Assembly: GCA_900547615.1 (NCBI GenBank)
Contig: URHH01000003.1
Coordinates: 1-47,075 of the forward strand
DNA: 47,075 nt
Direction: 5' to 3'
Source of the DNA: an uncultured Blautia sp.
Lineage (GTDB): Bacteria > Bacillota > Clostridia > Lachnospirales > Lachnospiraceae
The position numbers were made by a program, and so were the translations under genes. This document shows positions 1-7,449 of this stretch, piece by piece. Each line of letters begins with the position of its first letter. Position 1 is the stretch's first letter. The notes beneath the pieces are model-generated. The model saw only the letters and a list, made by a program, of their open reading frames with translations. It was not told where the DNA came from and made no database searches.

Positions 1-655
1 CCCATCCATCGGCAAGACCGCAGCGGATAGACTGTTTTACAAGAGCTTCCGGAAGGGAAGAACATCCCATATGTGTCATATGTAAGGAAGAGGAAACTTC
101 ACGGTCGATTGCGCGCGGTGCGATTTCGTCCTCAATCAGTTTTTCTTTCTGTCCTGCCGGCATTCTGTCAAGGAATCTCTGGTATCCGAATGGCTTACCA
201 TATTCCATAAGACCAACTTCAGCAACCTCATGAGCCAGTGCGTAAATATCTTTTCCTTCTGTTTCAATTCCCCATTCTTTTGCAATACGGATCAGTTTCT
301 CAGGATCTTTTACCTTGTAGTTTCCGTCTTCTGCTGTACAGTGAAGAGTATGGCAGATTTCACGTCCGTGGTCAGAATGAGCAGATGCTCCGCCTGCTGT
401 AAATTTCAGATAGTTACGGCCTACGATGCCGTGTGCGTCACATCCGCAGATTCCTCTCGGAGCCTTGGAAGTAATACGACATGGTCCCATAGAACAGATA
501 CGGCAGCAGATACCCTGCTCACCAAATTTACAGTGTGGAGTCTGATTCTTTACACGCATCTGCCAGGAATCAGCACCAACCTTGGCACCAGTCTCCAACA
601 GTCTGTTAGTGGCAGCTTCAAATTCTTCCACTGTAGTTAATTTGAATTCACTCAT
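1..655 (-). CDS. acsA: Carbon monoxide dehydrogenase catalytic subunit, N-terminal part (cut by window edge)
   Basis: Nickel-iron CODH of the Wood-Ljungdahl pathway, which reduces CO2 to CO for acetyl-CoA synthase. About 218 N-terminal codons are present; the rest lies beyond base 1. The ATG at 653-655 follows a strong AAAGGAGG ribosome binding site. Cysteines at about residues 42 and 50 (D cluster) and 51, 54, 59 and 70/72 (B cluster) match the spacing of CooS/AcsA proteins. Further on is the conserved THMGC stretch followed by a second cysteine near LADGW, typical of the active-site region. It is the last visible gene of a minus-strand operon that also carries the nickel-insertion ATPase, CooT and a His-rich protein, which supports a functional Ni enzyme. 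A monofunctional CooS paralogue cannot be excluded, but the adjacent metF favours the acetogenic AcsA role. Confidence 0.93.
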   Translation of the reverse strand, partial: MSEFKLTTVEEFEAATNRLLETGAKVGADSWQMRVKNQTPHCKFGEQGICCRICSMGPCRITSKAPRGICGCDAHGIVGRNYLKFTAGGASAHSDHGREICHTLHCTAEDGNYKVKDPEKLIRIAKEWGIETEGKDIYALAHEVAEVGLMEYGKPFGYQRFLDRMPAGQKEKLIEDEIAPRAIDREVSSSLHMTHMGCSSLPEALVKQSIRCGLADGW

Positions 656-733
656 TATAGACCTCCTTTAAATTGTACATCCCATATGTACTTTGTCTTT
701 CATGAAAAATTTTATAATAAGCCCGCAGGCAGG

Positions 734-822
734 AACCCATCCCCGCCCATGGGTTATTCTCCTGTAAAAAAAAAGTGTAACGCTATTTACTTCAAGTATA
801 CAGAAGTACACTTGAAGTAAAT
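734..822 (-). promoter_or_regulatory. Hairpins in the cooC-acsA intergenic region; possible attenuator or processing site
   Basis: Between cooC and acsA there is a perfect 13-bp inverted repeat (785-797 with 810-822). On the minus strand an alternative 7-bp pairing (807-813 with 773-779) would place its 3' arm directly before a run of nine T. The two pairings share bases and are mutually exclusive. A third hairpin (734-740 with 748-754) follows closer to acsA. The layout could adjust acsA expression relative to upstream genes or stabilise a processed mRNA. The function is inferred; only the repeats are seen. Confidence 0.5.
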
Positions 823-832
823 ATAATAATCT

Positions 833-1606
833 TTATGATAACTCAAGTTTGTCCACGATCGCACGAAGAGCCATTTTTACCGGATTATCTTCCGGAAGGG
901 ATGCAGTAGGGCGTCCCTCGCAGTCATACTGATACACGGTATCATCCTGCGGAACCACGCCTAAAAGATTCAGCTTCTGATTTTCGATTTCCTCGCGGAT
1001 CCCATCGTTCAGCTCGCCTTTTGGCGCTCTGTTGATAATCAGTCCCACTGTCTTCGGGTGCATGTCGCACTCTTCGATCAGCCTTGCAATCCTGCCCACC
1101 GCCTGCACGCCTCTTCTGGAGCAGTCGCTTACCAGAATTGCCGTCTGCATAGTAGGAAGAACACCTCTGCTGATGTGTTCCATACCCGCCTCGTTGTCCA
1201 CTACAAAATACGGATAATTATTCTGATATTTTGCAAGCTGGGACTGGAGAAGTCCATTGACAAAACAATAACAGCCCTTGCCCTGTGTTCTTCCCATTAC
1301 AAGCAGGTCAAAATCATCATCTTCAATAAGAGCGTCCTCAAATCTCATCTCTGCGTAGTCCGCCTTGGAAACACCTGCAGGAATCGGATTCTCCTTTGAC
1401 ATTTCCGCGCGTGCAATTTCTTCACGCACATCGCCAAGAGTTGTATCCACCTTCACTCCAAGCACTTCATTAAGATTGGAATTCGCATCAGCATCTACTG
1501 CAAGAACAGGACCCTTTCCCTGCTCGCAGAGATATTGAACCAGCATTCCGCATAAAGTTGTCTTTCCTACGCCGCCTTTTCCGGCGACAGCAATTACATG
1601 TGCCAT
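833..1606 (-). CDS. cooC: CooC-type nickel-insertion ATPase for CODH
   Basis: A MinD/SIMIBI-class P-loop ATPase of 257 residues that matures the nickel site of CODH. The deviant Walker A motif GKGGVGKT is at residues 9-16. A Cys-x-Cys pair falls at residues 112 and 114, the nickel-binding signature of the CooC family. VDADAN at about 37-42 is the Walker A-prime aspartate region. The protein length is normal. It lies directly upstream of acsA in transcription order and just downstream of metF, which fits a role in loading nickel into the neighbouring enzyme. AcsF is a closely related name used in acetogens; the sequence alone does not separate CooC from AcsF. Confidence 0.92.
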   Translation of the reverse strand: MAHVIAVAGKGGVGKTTLCGMLVQYLCEQGKGPVLAVDADANSNLNEVLGVKVDTTLGDVREEIARAEMSKENPIPAGVSKADYAEMRFEDALIEDDDFDLLVMGRTQGKGCYCFVNGLLQSQLAKYQNNYPYFVVDNEAGMEHISRGVLPTMQTAILVSDCSRRGVQAVGRIARLIEECDMHPKTVGLIINRAPKGELNDGIREEIENQKLNLLGVVPQDDTVYQYDCEGRPTASLPEDNPVKMALRAIVDKLELS

Positions 1607-1625
1607 AAAACCTGATGCCTCCTGA

Positions 1626-2543
1626 TTATACTAATGTACGCATACCGCTTCTGTCGATGATCTCAGATACGTCTTTCCATTTGTTTAATGCGTAAAGATG
1701 AATGCCGTTTACACCGAGAGCACGATATTCGTCGATCTGTCTGATTGTGTACTCGATTCCCTCTTCTTTGAATCTTGCTTTCTTTCCTTCCACGTCCGCA
1801 TCGAATGGCTCTTTGTCAAACGGATTCGGGAAGATCCAGTTTCTGGAAATGATCTCGCAGAGTTCACGCGGCATTACGCAGGCATTACGGGAAAGCGCCA
1901 TGTTGATTGTAGCTGCCTGGTCAAGAATCGGCATGATACCTACGTCTACAGGCATAGTAACGCCGGCTTCACGGATTGCATCGAGCCAGTATTTGAACTG
2001 TTCCATATCCCAGCAAAGCTGTGTCATGATGTAATCTGCGCCGTTATCCTGTTTCTGTTTCAGAACCGCAATATCAGACTCAAGGCTTCTGCAGGAGATG
2101 TGTCCTTCCGGAGAACCTGCAACTGCGATCTCGATCTTGTCGCCAAACTCTTTGCGCACATATGCTACAAGGTCTGTTGCATATGCGAAATCTCCGCCTG
2201 TTCCTGTCCAGCCGAAAGGAAGGTCTCCGCGAAGTGCAAGCATATGATCAACGCCGTTGTCAAGATAATTCTGTAACTGATCTTTGATGCCTTCTGCAGT
2301 ATTTCCGATACATGTGAAATGTGTTACCGGGATTGTGCCTGCATCTTTGATCATCTTACATACGTCCATGTTTTTACCAACGTTTGTTCCGCCGGCTCCG
2401 TATGTACAGGAAATGTATTCCGGTTTGTATTTGCAAAGATGCTCAATTGTTCCCGGAAGATTCTCCATACCTTTGTCTGTTTTTGGTGGGAACAGCTCAA
2501 AGGAAAGGAGCATTTTCTCTTTCATTGCTTCTGCTAATTTCAT
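1626..2543 (-). CDS. metF: Methylenetetrahydrofolate reductase
   Basis: MetF reduces 5,10-methylene-THF to 5-methyl-THF, the last folate step of the methyl branch of the Wood-Ljungdahl pathway and also the source of methyl groups for methionine. The 305-residue TIM-barrel protein has the family opening FELFPPKT at about 16-23, the CTYGAGGT segment near 46-53, and HMLALRGD at about 99-106, which is the flavin/folate-binding region. It sits inside the CODH operon, which indicates the acetogenic role. No metV-like zinc protein is visible in the window, so a partner may be encoded elsewhere. The gap of about 86 bp upstream to cooT has no obvious terminator. Confidence 0.93.
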   Translation of the reverse strand: MKLAEAMKEKMLLSFELFPPKTDKGMENLPGTIEHLCKYKPEYISCTYGAGGTNVGKNMDVCKMIKDAGTIPVTHFTCIGNTAEGIKDQLQNYLDNGVDHMLALRGDLPFGWTGTGGDFAYATDLVAYVRKEFGDKIEIAVAGSPEGHISCRSLESDIAVLKQKQDNGADYIMTQLCWDMEQFKYWLDAIREAGVTMPVDVGIMPILDQAATINMALSRNACVMPRELCEIISRNWIFPNPFDKEPFDADVEGKKARFKEEGIEYTIRQIDEYRALGVNGIHLYALNKWKDVSEIIDRSGMRTLV

Positions 2544-2629
2544 AGTTACGTACCTCCACGTCTTTTTTTATTGATCCAAAGGCTCTCGCCTTGTAGATTC
2601 CGTATGTTTAAAATACAGTTCTCTAAAGC

Positions 2630-2812
2630 TTACTCGCAGGAAAGCTTTACAATGCTGTTTGCCAGATCCACCATAAGAATGCTTCCTTCCACAACTCTCT
2701 CGTCCCCCATAATATCTCTGAGAACGATACGGCTTCCGTCCACATCAATACGGCTTACATTTTTAAAGATCACAGAGTCATCGCTCTGTTTATAAACAGT
2801 TGCAAGACACAT
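2630..2812 (-). CDS. cooT: CooT family nickel-binding protein
   Basis: A 60-residue protein beginning MCLATVY. Cys2 is the nickel ligand of CooT, a small homodimeric protein known from CO-oxidising bacteria to support nickel supply to CODH. The short beta-rich sequence and the ending DLANSIVKLSCE fit that family. It is 13 bp downstream of the His-rich gene and upstream of metF, all in one minus-strand operon with cooC and acsA. The ATG follows a GGAGGGG-like ribosome binding site. It is distinctive at Cys2 but small, so the assignment leans on both motif and context. Confidence 0.85.
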   Translation of the reverse strand: MCLATVYKQSDDSVIFKNVSRIDVDGSRIVLRDIMGDERVVEGSILMVDLANSIVKLSCE

Positions 2813-2825
2813 TTCTTACCCCTCC

Positions 2826-3218
2826 TTACTTCAGTTCTTCTTTTACAAGAGTAAGGGCAAGACCGAGACGCATATTTCCCTTCTGGAAATCGGAAACGCC
2901 TTCTTTGATCGTTTTGGCTGCTGCTTCCATTCCCATCTTCTGAAGGTTGTCTGCCATCTGGTCAAGCTCTGCTGCATGGTGCTCATTGTGCTGGAGCATA
3001 TAAGTTAAAAGCGCAACTGTCTCATTCTTACAGTCTCCTCCTTCACAGGAACCGCAGTGAGTGTGTCCGCAGCCTTCGTCATGAGAATGCTCATGGCTCT
3101 CTCCTGCTTCATGGCTGTGTGTATGTGTATGTTTCACACCATTTTCATGAGTATGCTCATGACTATGCTCATGACCGTGGTGAATCAGATTGCCATTTTC
3201 ATCTTTAATTAAATGCAT
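2826..3218 (-). CDS. Histidine-rich metal-binding protein of the CODH operon (putative nickel chaperone or store)
   Basis: A 130-residue protein of two parts. Residues 1-60 are extremely rich in His, with about 17 histidines mostly in H-x-H and H-E-H-S-H patterns, followed by a Cys cluster (CGHTHCGSC and a further Cys). Residues 65-130 are a short helical domain with another His-rich turn (QHNEHH). There is no signal peptide or membrane segment, so it should be cytoplasmic. It is the first gene of the operon containing cooT, cooC and acsA, a place comparable to CooJ or HypB-like His-tract proteins, so a nickel store or chaperone is likely. It does not look like CooJ outside the His tract. The ATG at 3216-3218 follows AAAGGAG. 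Zinc or cobalt binding cannot be excluded. Confidence 0.8.
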   Translation of the reverse strand: MHLIKDENGNLIHHGHEHSHEHTHENGVKHTHTHSHEAGESHEHSHDEGCGHTHCGSCEGGDCKNETVALLTYMLQHNEHHAAELDQMADNLQKMGMEAAAKTIKEGVSDFQKGNMRLGLALTLVKEELK

Positions 3219-3299
3219 AGATTACTCCTTTCTACTCTGTCCCAGCCTCTTTTACCTAAAAAAGGGCAAAGTTGTGACAAGAATTTATCAATTATATTC

Positions 3300-3328
3300 A
3301 TTATACATCTTTCTCCCGGTATTATCAA
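3300..3328 (-). promoter_or_regulatory. Predicted sigma-A promoter of the CODH operon
   Basis: On the minus strand TTGATA (3323-3328) and TATAAT (3300-3305) are separated by 17 bp. This predicts a start near 3293 and a leader of about 75 nt before the His-rich gene. It is the only good promoter seen upstream of this five-gene run. Confidence 0.7.
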
Positions 3329-3467
3329 GGATATTATATGAAATATTTCTCAATAGTTCTTCTTTTTTCCCAGTAAATAACTGTGATTTTTGACAGAAAA
3401 TGTGATGTTTTTAACCTATTTGTCTTATTTTTAACAAAGTCCTTGTAGTAAATTTGTAACATAAATG

Positions 3468-3484
3468 ATGTGATTCTTTCACAT
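3468..3484. promoter_or_regulatory. Perfect inverted repeat in the aldo/keto reductase promoter region
   Basis: ATGTGA-TTCTT-TCACAT, a perfect 6-bp inverted repeat with a 5-bp spacer, lies 9 bp upstream of a TATACT -10 box at 3493-3498, where a -35 box would sit. No good -35 hexamer is present, so an activator or repressor site is plausible. It resembles CRP/FNR or Rex half-sites, but the spacing matches none of them exactly. Confidence 0.4.
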
Positions 3485-3543
3485 TTTTATGGTATACTTT
3501 ACCAGATACAAAATACATAACTGTTTTTGAGGAGGAATGAACC

Positions 3544-4371
3544 GTGAAACAGACTGTTTTTCTGAACAACAACAGAGAAATGCCCCTTTTAGGACTGGGT
3601 GTATATAAACTTACCGATCATACAGAAGCGGAAACCGCCATTTCATCCGCGATTCACTGCGGCTACCGGCTGATAGACACTGCCTCTGTATACAAAAACG
3701 AAGAGCTTGTAGGACATGCCATCGAAAAATCCGGAATCTCCCGCAGAGAATTATTTCTTACTACCAAGGTATGGAACACTGCGCAGCGCCTTGGCGACAT
3801 CGAGGGTTCTCTCTCCAGAAGCCTGGAACGTCTGAAAACAGATTACGTGGATCTGTATCTTGTCCACTGGCCGGTTCCCGGCTGCTATACAGGAACCTGG
3901 CTGGAAATGGAGAAACTCCTGGAAAGCGGGCGCGCCCGTTCTATCGGCGTCAGCAATTTTGAAATCCGCCACCTGGAAGAATTAAAACACGTTTCCGGTA
4001 TTATACCTGCTGTAAATCAGATTGAATGCCACCCTTTGTGTTATCCGAAAGAACTGATTGAATACTGTCAGGACAACAACATACAGGTACAGGCATACGC
4101 TCCCCTTGGAAGAGGGGCCTATCTTGACAATGACGCCATGTGCGTCCTGGGCACAAAATACGCAAAAACCCCTGCGCAGATCGGGCTTCGCTGGGCAGTG
4201 CAGAAAGGAATCTCCGTTATCCCGAAATCAGCCAATCCAGAACGAATTTTAAGCAACAGTGAAATTTTTGACTTTGAAATTGAAGAAGAAGATATGGCTA
4301 TCATCGATACCTTAAATGAAAACCTGAGAACTTCCAGCATTCCGGAAGATTTAAGAGACATTCCGTTTTAA
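3544..4371 (+). CDS. Aldo/keto reductase
   Basis: A 275-residue NAD(P)H-dependent reductase of the 2,5-diketogluconate reductase-like branch (AKR5-like). The catalytic tetrad is visible: Asp and Tyr in DTASVYKNE near residues 45-51, Lys in TTKVW, and His in YLVHWP near 109. IGVSNF and the C-terminal coenzyme segment VIPKSANPERI are present. Length is standard. It is a single gene, divergent from the CODH operon and closed by a strong terminator. Its aldehyde or ketone substrate cannot be told from sequence. Confidence 0.93.
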   Translation: MKQTVFLNNNREMPLLGLGVYKLTDHTEAETAISSAIHCGYRLIDTASVYKNEELVGHAIEKSGISRRELFLTTKVWNTAQRLGDIEGSLSRSLERLKTDYVDLYLVHWPVPGCYTGTWLEMEKLLESGRARSIGVSNFEIRHLEELKHVSGIIPAVNQIECHPLCYPKELIEYCQDNNIQVQAYAPLGRGAYLDNDAMCVLGTKYAKTPAQIGLRWAVQKGISVIPKSANPERILSNSEIFDFEIEEEDMAIIDTLNENLRTSSIPEDLRDIPF

Positions 4372-4400
4372 AATCTCATCACTTTTATCTTCTGACTACA

Positions 4401-4436
4401 CAGAAAAGGCAGACGCATTCGCATCTGCCTTTTCTG
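4401..4436. terminator. Bidirectional intrinsic terminator
   Basis: A perfect 13-bp stem (4401-4413 with 4424-4436) lies between the convergent aldo/keto reductase and gpsA genes. The stem is A-rich on one side and T-rich on the other, suiting termination from both directions. Confidence 0.85.
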
Positions 4437-4443
4437 TTCTGTT

Positions 4444-5454
4444 TTATTCCCACGGAAGCATGGGAGTCTCTACCTTCTTATCGCGAAGCATCAGGTCCAT
4501 CACTGCCTCTGATGCCGCTTTTCCTTCAAAAAGAACTTTATTAACCTCTGTGATAATAGGCATTTCCACTTCGTATTTCTCTGCAAGTCCTTTTGCAGCC
4601 TTTGCAGAATACACGCCTTCCACCACCATCTCTACTTCCTTCATCGCCTCTTCCATTGTGCGGCCCTGCCCCATCAGAAAGCCAGCTTTTCTGTTCCTGC
4701 TGTGTACGCTTGCACAGGTAACGATCAGATCTCCGATTCCCGAAAGACCGTAGAAAGTTTCTGCCTTTGCGCCCATTTTCACCCCAAGCCTTGCAATTTC
4801 CGCAATTCCTCTTGTGATAAGAGCAGCTTTTGTATTATCTCCATATCCAAGACCGTCTGCTGTTCCTGCTGCCAGAGCAATCACATTTTTAAGAGCGCCC
4901 CCAAGTTCCACGCCGAGAATATCCGGAGTCGTGTACACACGGAACACAGGGCTCATAAAAATCCCCTGAAGATACTCTGCAGTTTCTCTTGTGCGGCTGC
5001 TCACTACACAGGTGGTAGGAATCCCTTTTCCCACCTCTTCCGCATGACTTGGACCGGAAAGGACACAGACGTCTGCATTTGGGATTTCTTCCTCAATAAT
5101 CTCACTGAGCGTCATAAGCGTCTTTTCTTCCACGCCTTTTGCCACATTTACGATTTTCTGATTCTCTCTCACAAACGGCGCCATCTGATGCGCCGTGCTT
5201 CTCGTAAACGGAGACGGAACCGCAAGAACTGCCACATCCGGCTCTTTCAGGCATTTTTCCAGATCTGTGGTGATTTCCATCTCCGCCGGAAGGATCACTC
5301 CCGGAAGCTTTGAGGTATGCTCTCTTTTTTCCCGGAGCATCTCCACCTCATGTTCCAGAGCAGACCAGAGAGTCACCTCATGTCCGTTATTATAAAGCAG
5401 CAGGGAAAGCGCCGTTCCCCAGCTTCCCGCTCCTAATACACTGATTTTTGCCAT
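4444..5454 (-). CDS. gpsA: NAD(P)-dependent glycerol-3-phosphate dehydrogenase
   Basis: GpsA makes sn-glycerol-3-phosphate from dihydroxyacetone phosphate for membrane lipid synthesis. The Rossmann motif GAGSWGTAL stands at the N-terminus. LSGPSHAEEV and the catalytic-lysine region GGALKNVIALAAG near the centre are typical. I place the start at the ATG at 5452-5454, preceded by AAGGGTG. A GTG three codons upstream (5461-5463) is possible and would add three residues. It follows plsY closely, and the two products act in consecutive steps of phospholipid synthesis. Confidence 0.95.
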   Translation of the reverse strand: MAKISVLGAGSWGTALSLLLYNNGHEVTLWSALEHEVEMLREKREHTSKLPGVILPAEMEITTDLEKCLKEPDVAVLAVPSPFTRSTAHQMAPFVRENQKIVNVAKGVEEKTLMTLSEIIEEEIPNADVCVLSGPSHAEEVGKGIPTTCVVSSRTRETAEYLQGIFMSPVFRVYTTPDILGVELGGALKNVIALAAGTADGLGYGDNTKAALITRGIAEIARLGVKMGAKAETFYGLSGIGDLIVTCASVHSRNRKAGFLMGQGRTMEEAMKEVEMVVEGVYSAKAAKGLAEKYEVEMPIITEVNKVLFEGKAASEAVMDLMLRDKKVETPMLPWE

Positions 5455-5465
5455 ACGTTTCACCC

Positions 5466-6116
5466 TTACCCTTTCTTCCCGGATTTTCCCAGGAAAATCT
5501 TATTTTCAGTACCCGCAAGAAGGCGGAGAATATTTGCTCTGTGACGAAACAGCGCCAGCAGCGTAAGCGCCGCCATAACTCCATACAGTTCCATTGTATG
5601 AGGCGTATCCATACCGTAGCTTCCCATCTGTCCAAAAATCACCATGCAGATAAAGGCAGCCACGTAAGCACTGATAGAGCACAGAGACACATAATGCGTT
5701 GCAAAAAACAATACGAAAAACAAAACGAAACAGACCGCAAAAATCCTCCAGTCAAAAGCAAGGATCAGTCCCACTGACGCAGCAATGCCTTTTCCTCCTC
5801 TAAACTTCAGATAAACAGGGAAGTTATGTCCTAAAATACATCCTGCCGCCGCATAAAGGCTCAGAAGAGGAAGGATTTCTCCATAGTCTTCTCTGAAAAG
5901 CGCCTTTACGATCAAAATGGCAGCCACACATTTCAGACAGTCGCAGAGAAGCGTGATCGCCCCTGCTTTTTTTCCAAAGGTACGAAGCGCGTTTGTTGTT
6001 CCCGCATTTCCGCTTCCATGTTCCCGTATATCTGTTTTATGCAGTCTTCCAATAATATAGGAAGTCTGAAACAAACCGCATACATATCCGATAGCCAAGC
6101 AAATCAAGCGTTCCAT
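5466..6116 (-). CDS. plsY: Acyl-phosphate:glycerol-3-phosphate acyltransferase
   Basis: A 216-residue integral membrane enzyme that acylates glycerol-3-phosphate with acyl-phosphate to give lysophosphatidic acid. The three PlsY motifs are visible: SGNAGTTNALR near residue 35, GHNFPVYLKFRGGKGIA near 95-112, and a later membrane-embedded segment near THYVSL. Several hydrophobic spans fit the five-helix topology. It sits between der and gpsA; the dehydrogenase next door supplies its substrate. The basic C-terminal tail is slightly longer than usual. Confidence 0.94.
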   Translation of the reverse strand: MERLICLAIGYVCGLFQTSYIIGRLHKTDIREHGSGNAGTTNALRTFGKKAGAITLLCDCLKCVAAILIVKALFREDYGEILPLLSLYAAAGCILGHNFPVYLKFRGGKGIAASVGLILAFDWRIFAVCFVLFFVLFFATHYVSLCSISAYVAAFICMVIFGQMGSYGMDTPHTMELYGVMAALTLLALFRHRANILRLLAGTENKIFLGKSGKKG

Positions 6117-6123
6117 AATTTCT

Positions 6124-7449
6124 TTATTCCTTCTCTCCCCGCTCCCGGATAATAAATTTGAGGGAAGTTCCCCTGAAACCGAAAGCGTCCCGTACTTTAT
6201 TTTCGATATATCTTGTATAAGAAAAGTGCATCAGCTCTTTATCGTTTACAAAGATTACAAAAGCAGGCGGTTTTACCCCTACCTGAGTCATATAGAAAAT
6301 CTTAAGCCGTTTTCCTTTATCAGACGGAGGCTGCTGCATGGCAACTGCCTCGGAGAGAATTTCGTTTAACACGCCCGTCTGCACGCGGAGGGTCTGGTTC
6401 TCGATCACTGTGTCAATGGTTTCAAACAGCCTCGGGATCCTCTGTCCTGTTTTGGCGGAAATAAATATAATCTCTGCATAAGGCATATAGGCAAGCACTT
6501 CCCGGATACGGTTTGTATGCTTGTAAATAGTCTTATCATTTTTTTCGATGGCATCCCATTTATTTACTGCGATGATCACACCCTTGCCTCTTTCATGGGC
6601 AATTCCCGCAATTTTTGCATCCTGCTCGGTAACGCCCTCTGTGGCGTCGATCATGAGCACAACGATACTTGCGCGCTCCACTGCCGTCACAGTACGGATC
6701 ACGCTGTATCGCTCGATCTCCTCTTTTACCTTTCCTTTTCTTCGAAGACCGGCAGTATCAATAAAAATATAATCTCTTCCCTGCCATTTTACTTTTGTAT
6801 CTACTGCGTCCCTTGTAGTTCCCGCAATGTCGGAAACAATGACACGCTCCTCGCCGAGAAGCTTGTTTACAAGAGAAGATTTTCCTACGTTTGGTTTTCC
6901 TACAATGGCAATTTTCGGTATATCCTCGTCTTCCTCTTCTCCCGCGCCTTCTGGGAAATGTTTTACGATCTCGTCCAGCATATCACCGATGCCCATGCGG
7001 TTTGCAGCAGAAACAGGAACCGGTTCTCCAATCCCGAGGTTATAAAACTCGTATACGTCCATCATATATTTCTGCATGCTGTCCACTTTGTTTACTACAA
7101 GGACAACCGGTTTTCCGCTTCTTCTGAGCATGTCTGCCACTTTGGCATCGGAATCTACAAGCCCCTGGTGCACGTCCGTGATAAACACGATCACATCTGC
7201 CGTATCAATGGCAATCTGCGCCTGCTCTCTCATCTGGGAAAGAATAATATCGCTGCTGTCCGGCTCAATTCCTCCTGTATCAATTAAAGTAAAATTTTTA
7301 TCAAGCCAATTTACATCTGCATAAATTCGGTCTCTTGTAACGCCCGGCGTATCCTTTACAATGGAAATTTTCTCACCTGCCAGCGCATTAAACAGTGTGG
7401 ATTTCCCCACATTGGGTCTTCCCACAATTGCAACTACCGGTTTGCTCAT
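6124..7449 (-). CDS. der: Ribosome-assembly GTPase Der (EngA)
   Basis: A double-GTPase protein of 441 residues needed for 50S subunit maturation. Two complete G domains are present: G1 motifs GRPNVGKST near residue 9 and GKPNVGKSS near 180, G3 motifs DTGG and DTAG, and two NK[VW]D motifs. A KH-like C-terminal domain follows. The start is set at the ATG at 7447-7449, which has AAGGAGA upstream; an in-frame start 17 codons earlier lacks support. Its first 62 bp are shared with the 3' end of the radical SAM gene in another frame. Confidence 0.96.
   Translation of the reverse strand: MSKPVVAIVGRPNVGKSTLFNALAGEKISIVKDTPGVTRDRIYADVNWLDKNFTLIDTGGIEPDSSDIILSQMREQAQIAIDTADVIVFITDVHQGLVDSDAKVADMLRRSGKPVVLVVNKVDSMQKYMMDVYEFYNLGIGEPVPVSAANRMGIGDMLDEIVKHFPEGAGEEEDEDIPKIAIVGKPNVGKSSLVNKLLGEERVIVSDIAGTTRDAVDTKVKWQGRDYIFIDTAGLRRKGKVKEEIERYSVIRTVTAVERASIVVLMIDATEGVTEQDAKIAGIAHERGKGVIIAVNKWDAIEKNDKTIYKHTNRIREVLAYMPYAEIIFISAKTGQRIPRLFETIDTVIENQTLRVQTGVLNEILSEAVAMQQPPSDKGKRLKIFYMTQVGVKPPAFVIFVNDKELMHFSYTRYIENKVRDAFGFRGTSLKFIIRERGEKE

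Noticed and set aside
230..640. A plus-strand open frame of 136 codons opposite the CODH gene
   Set aside because: It is the complement of acsA, has no family likeness and no ribosome binding site. Many similar antisense frames in this window were rejected for the same reason.
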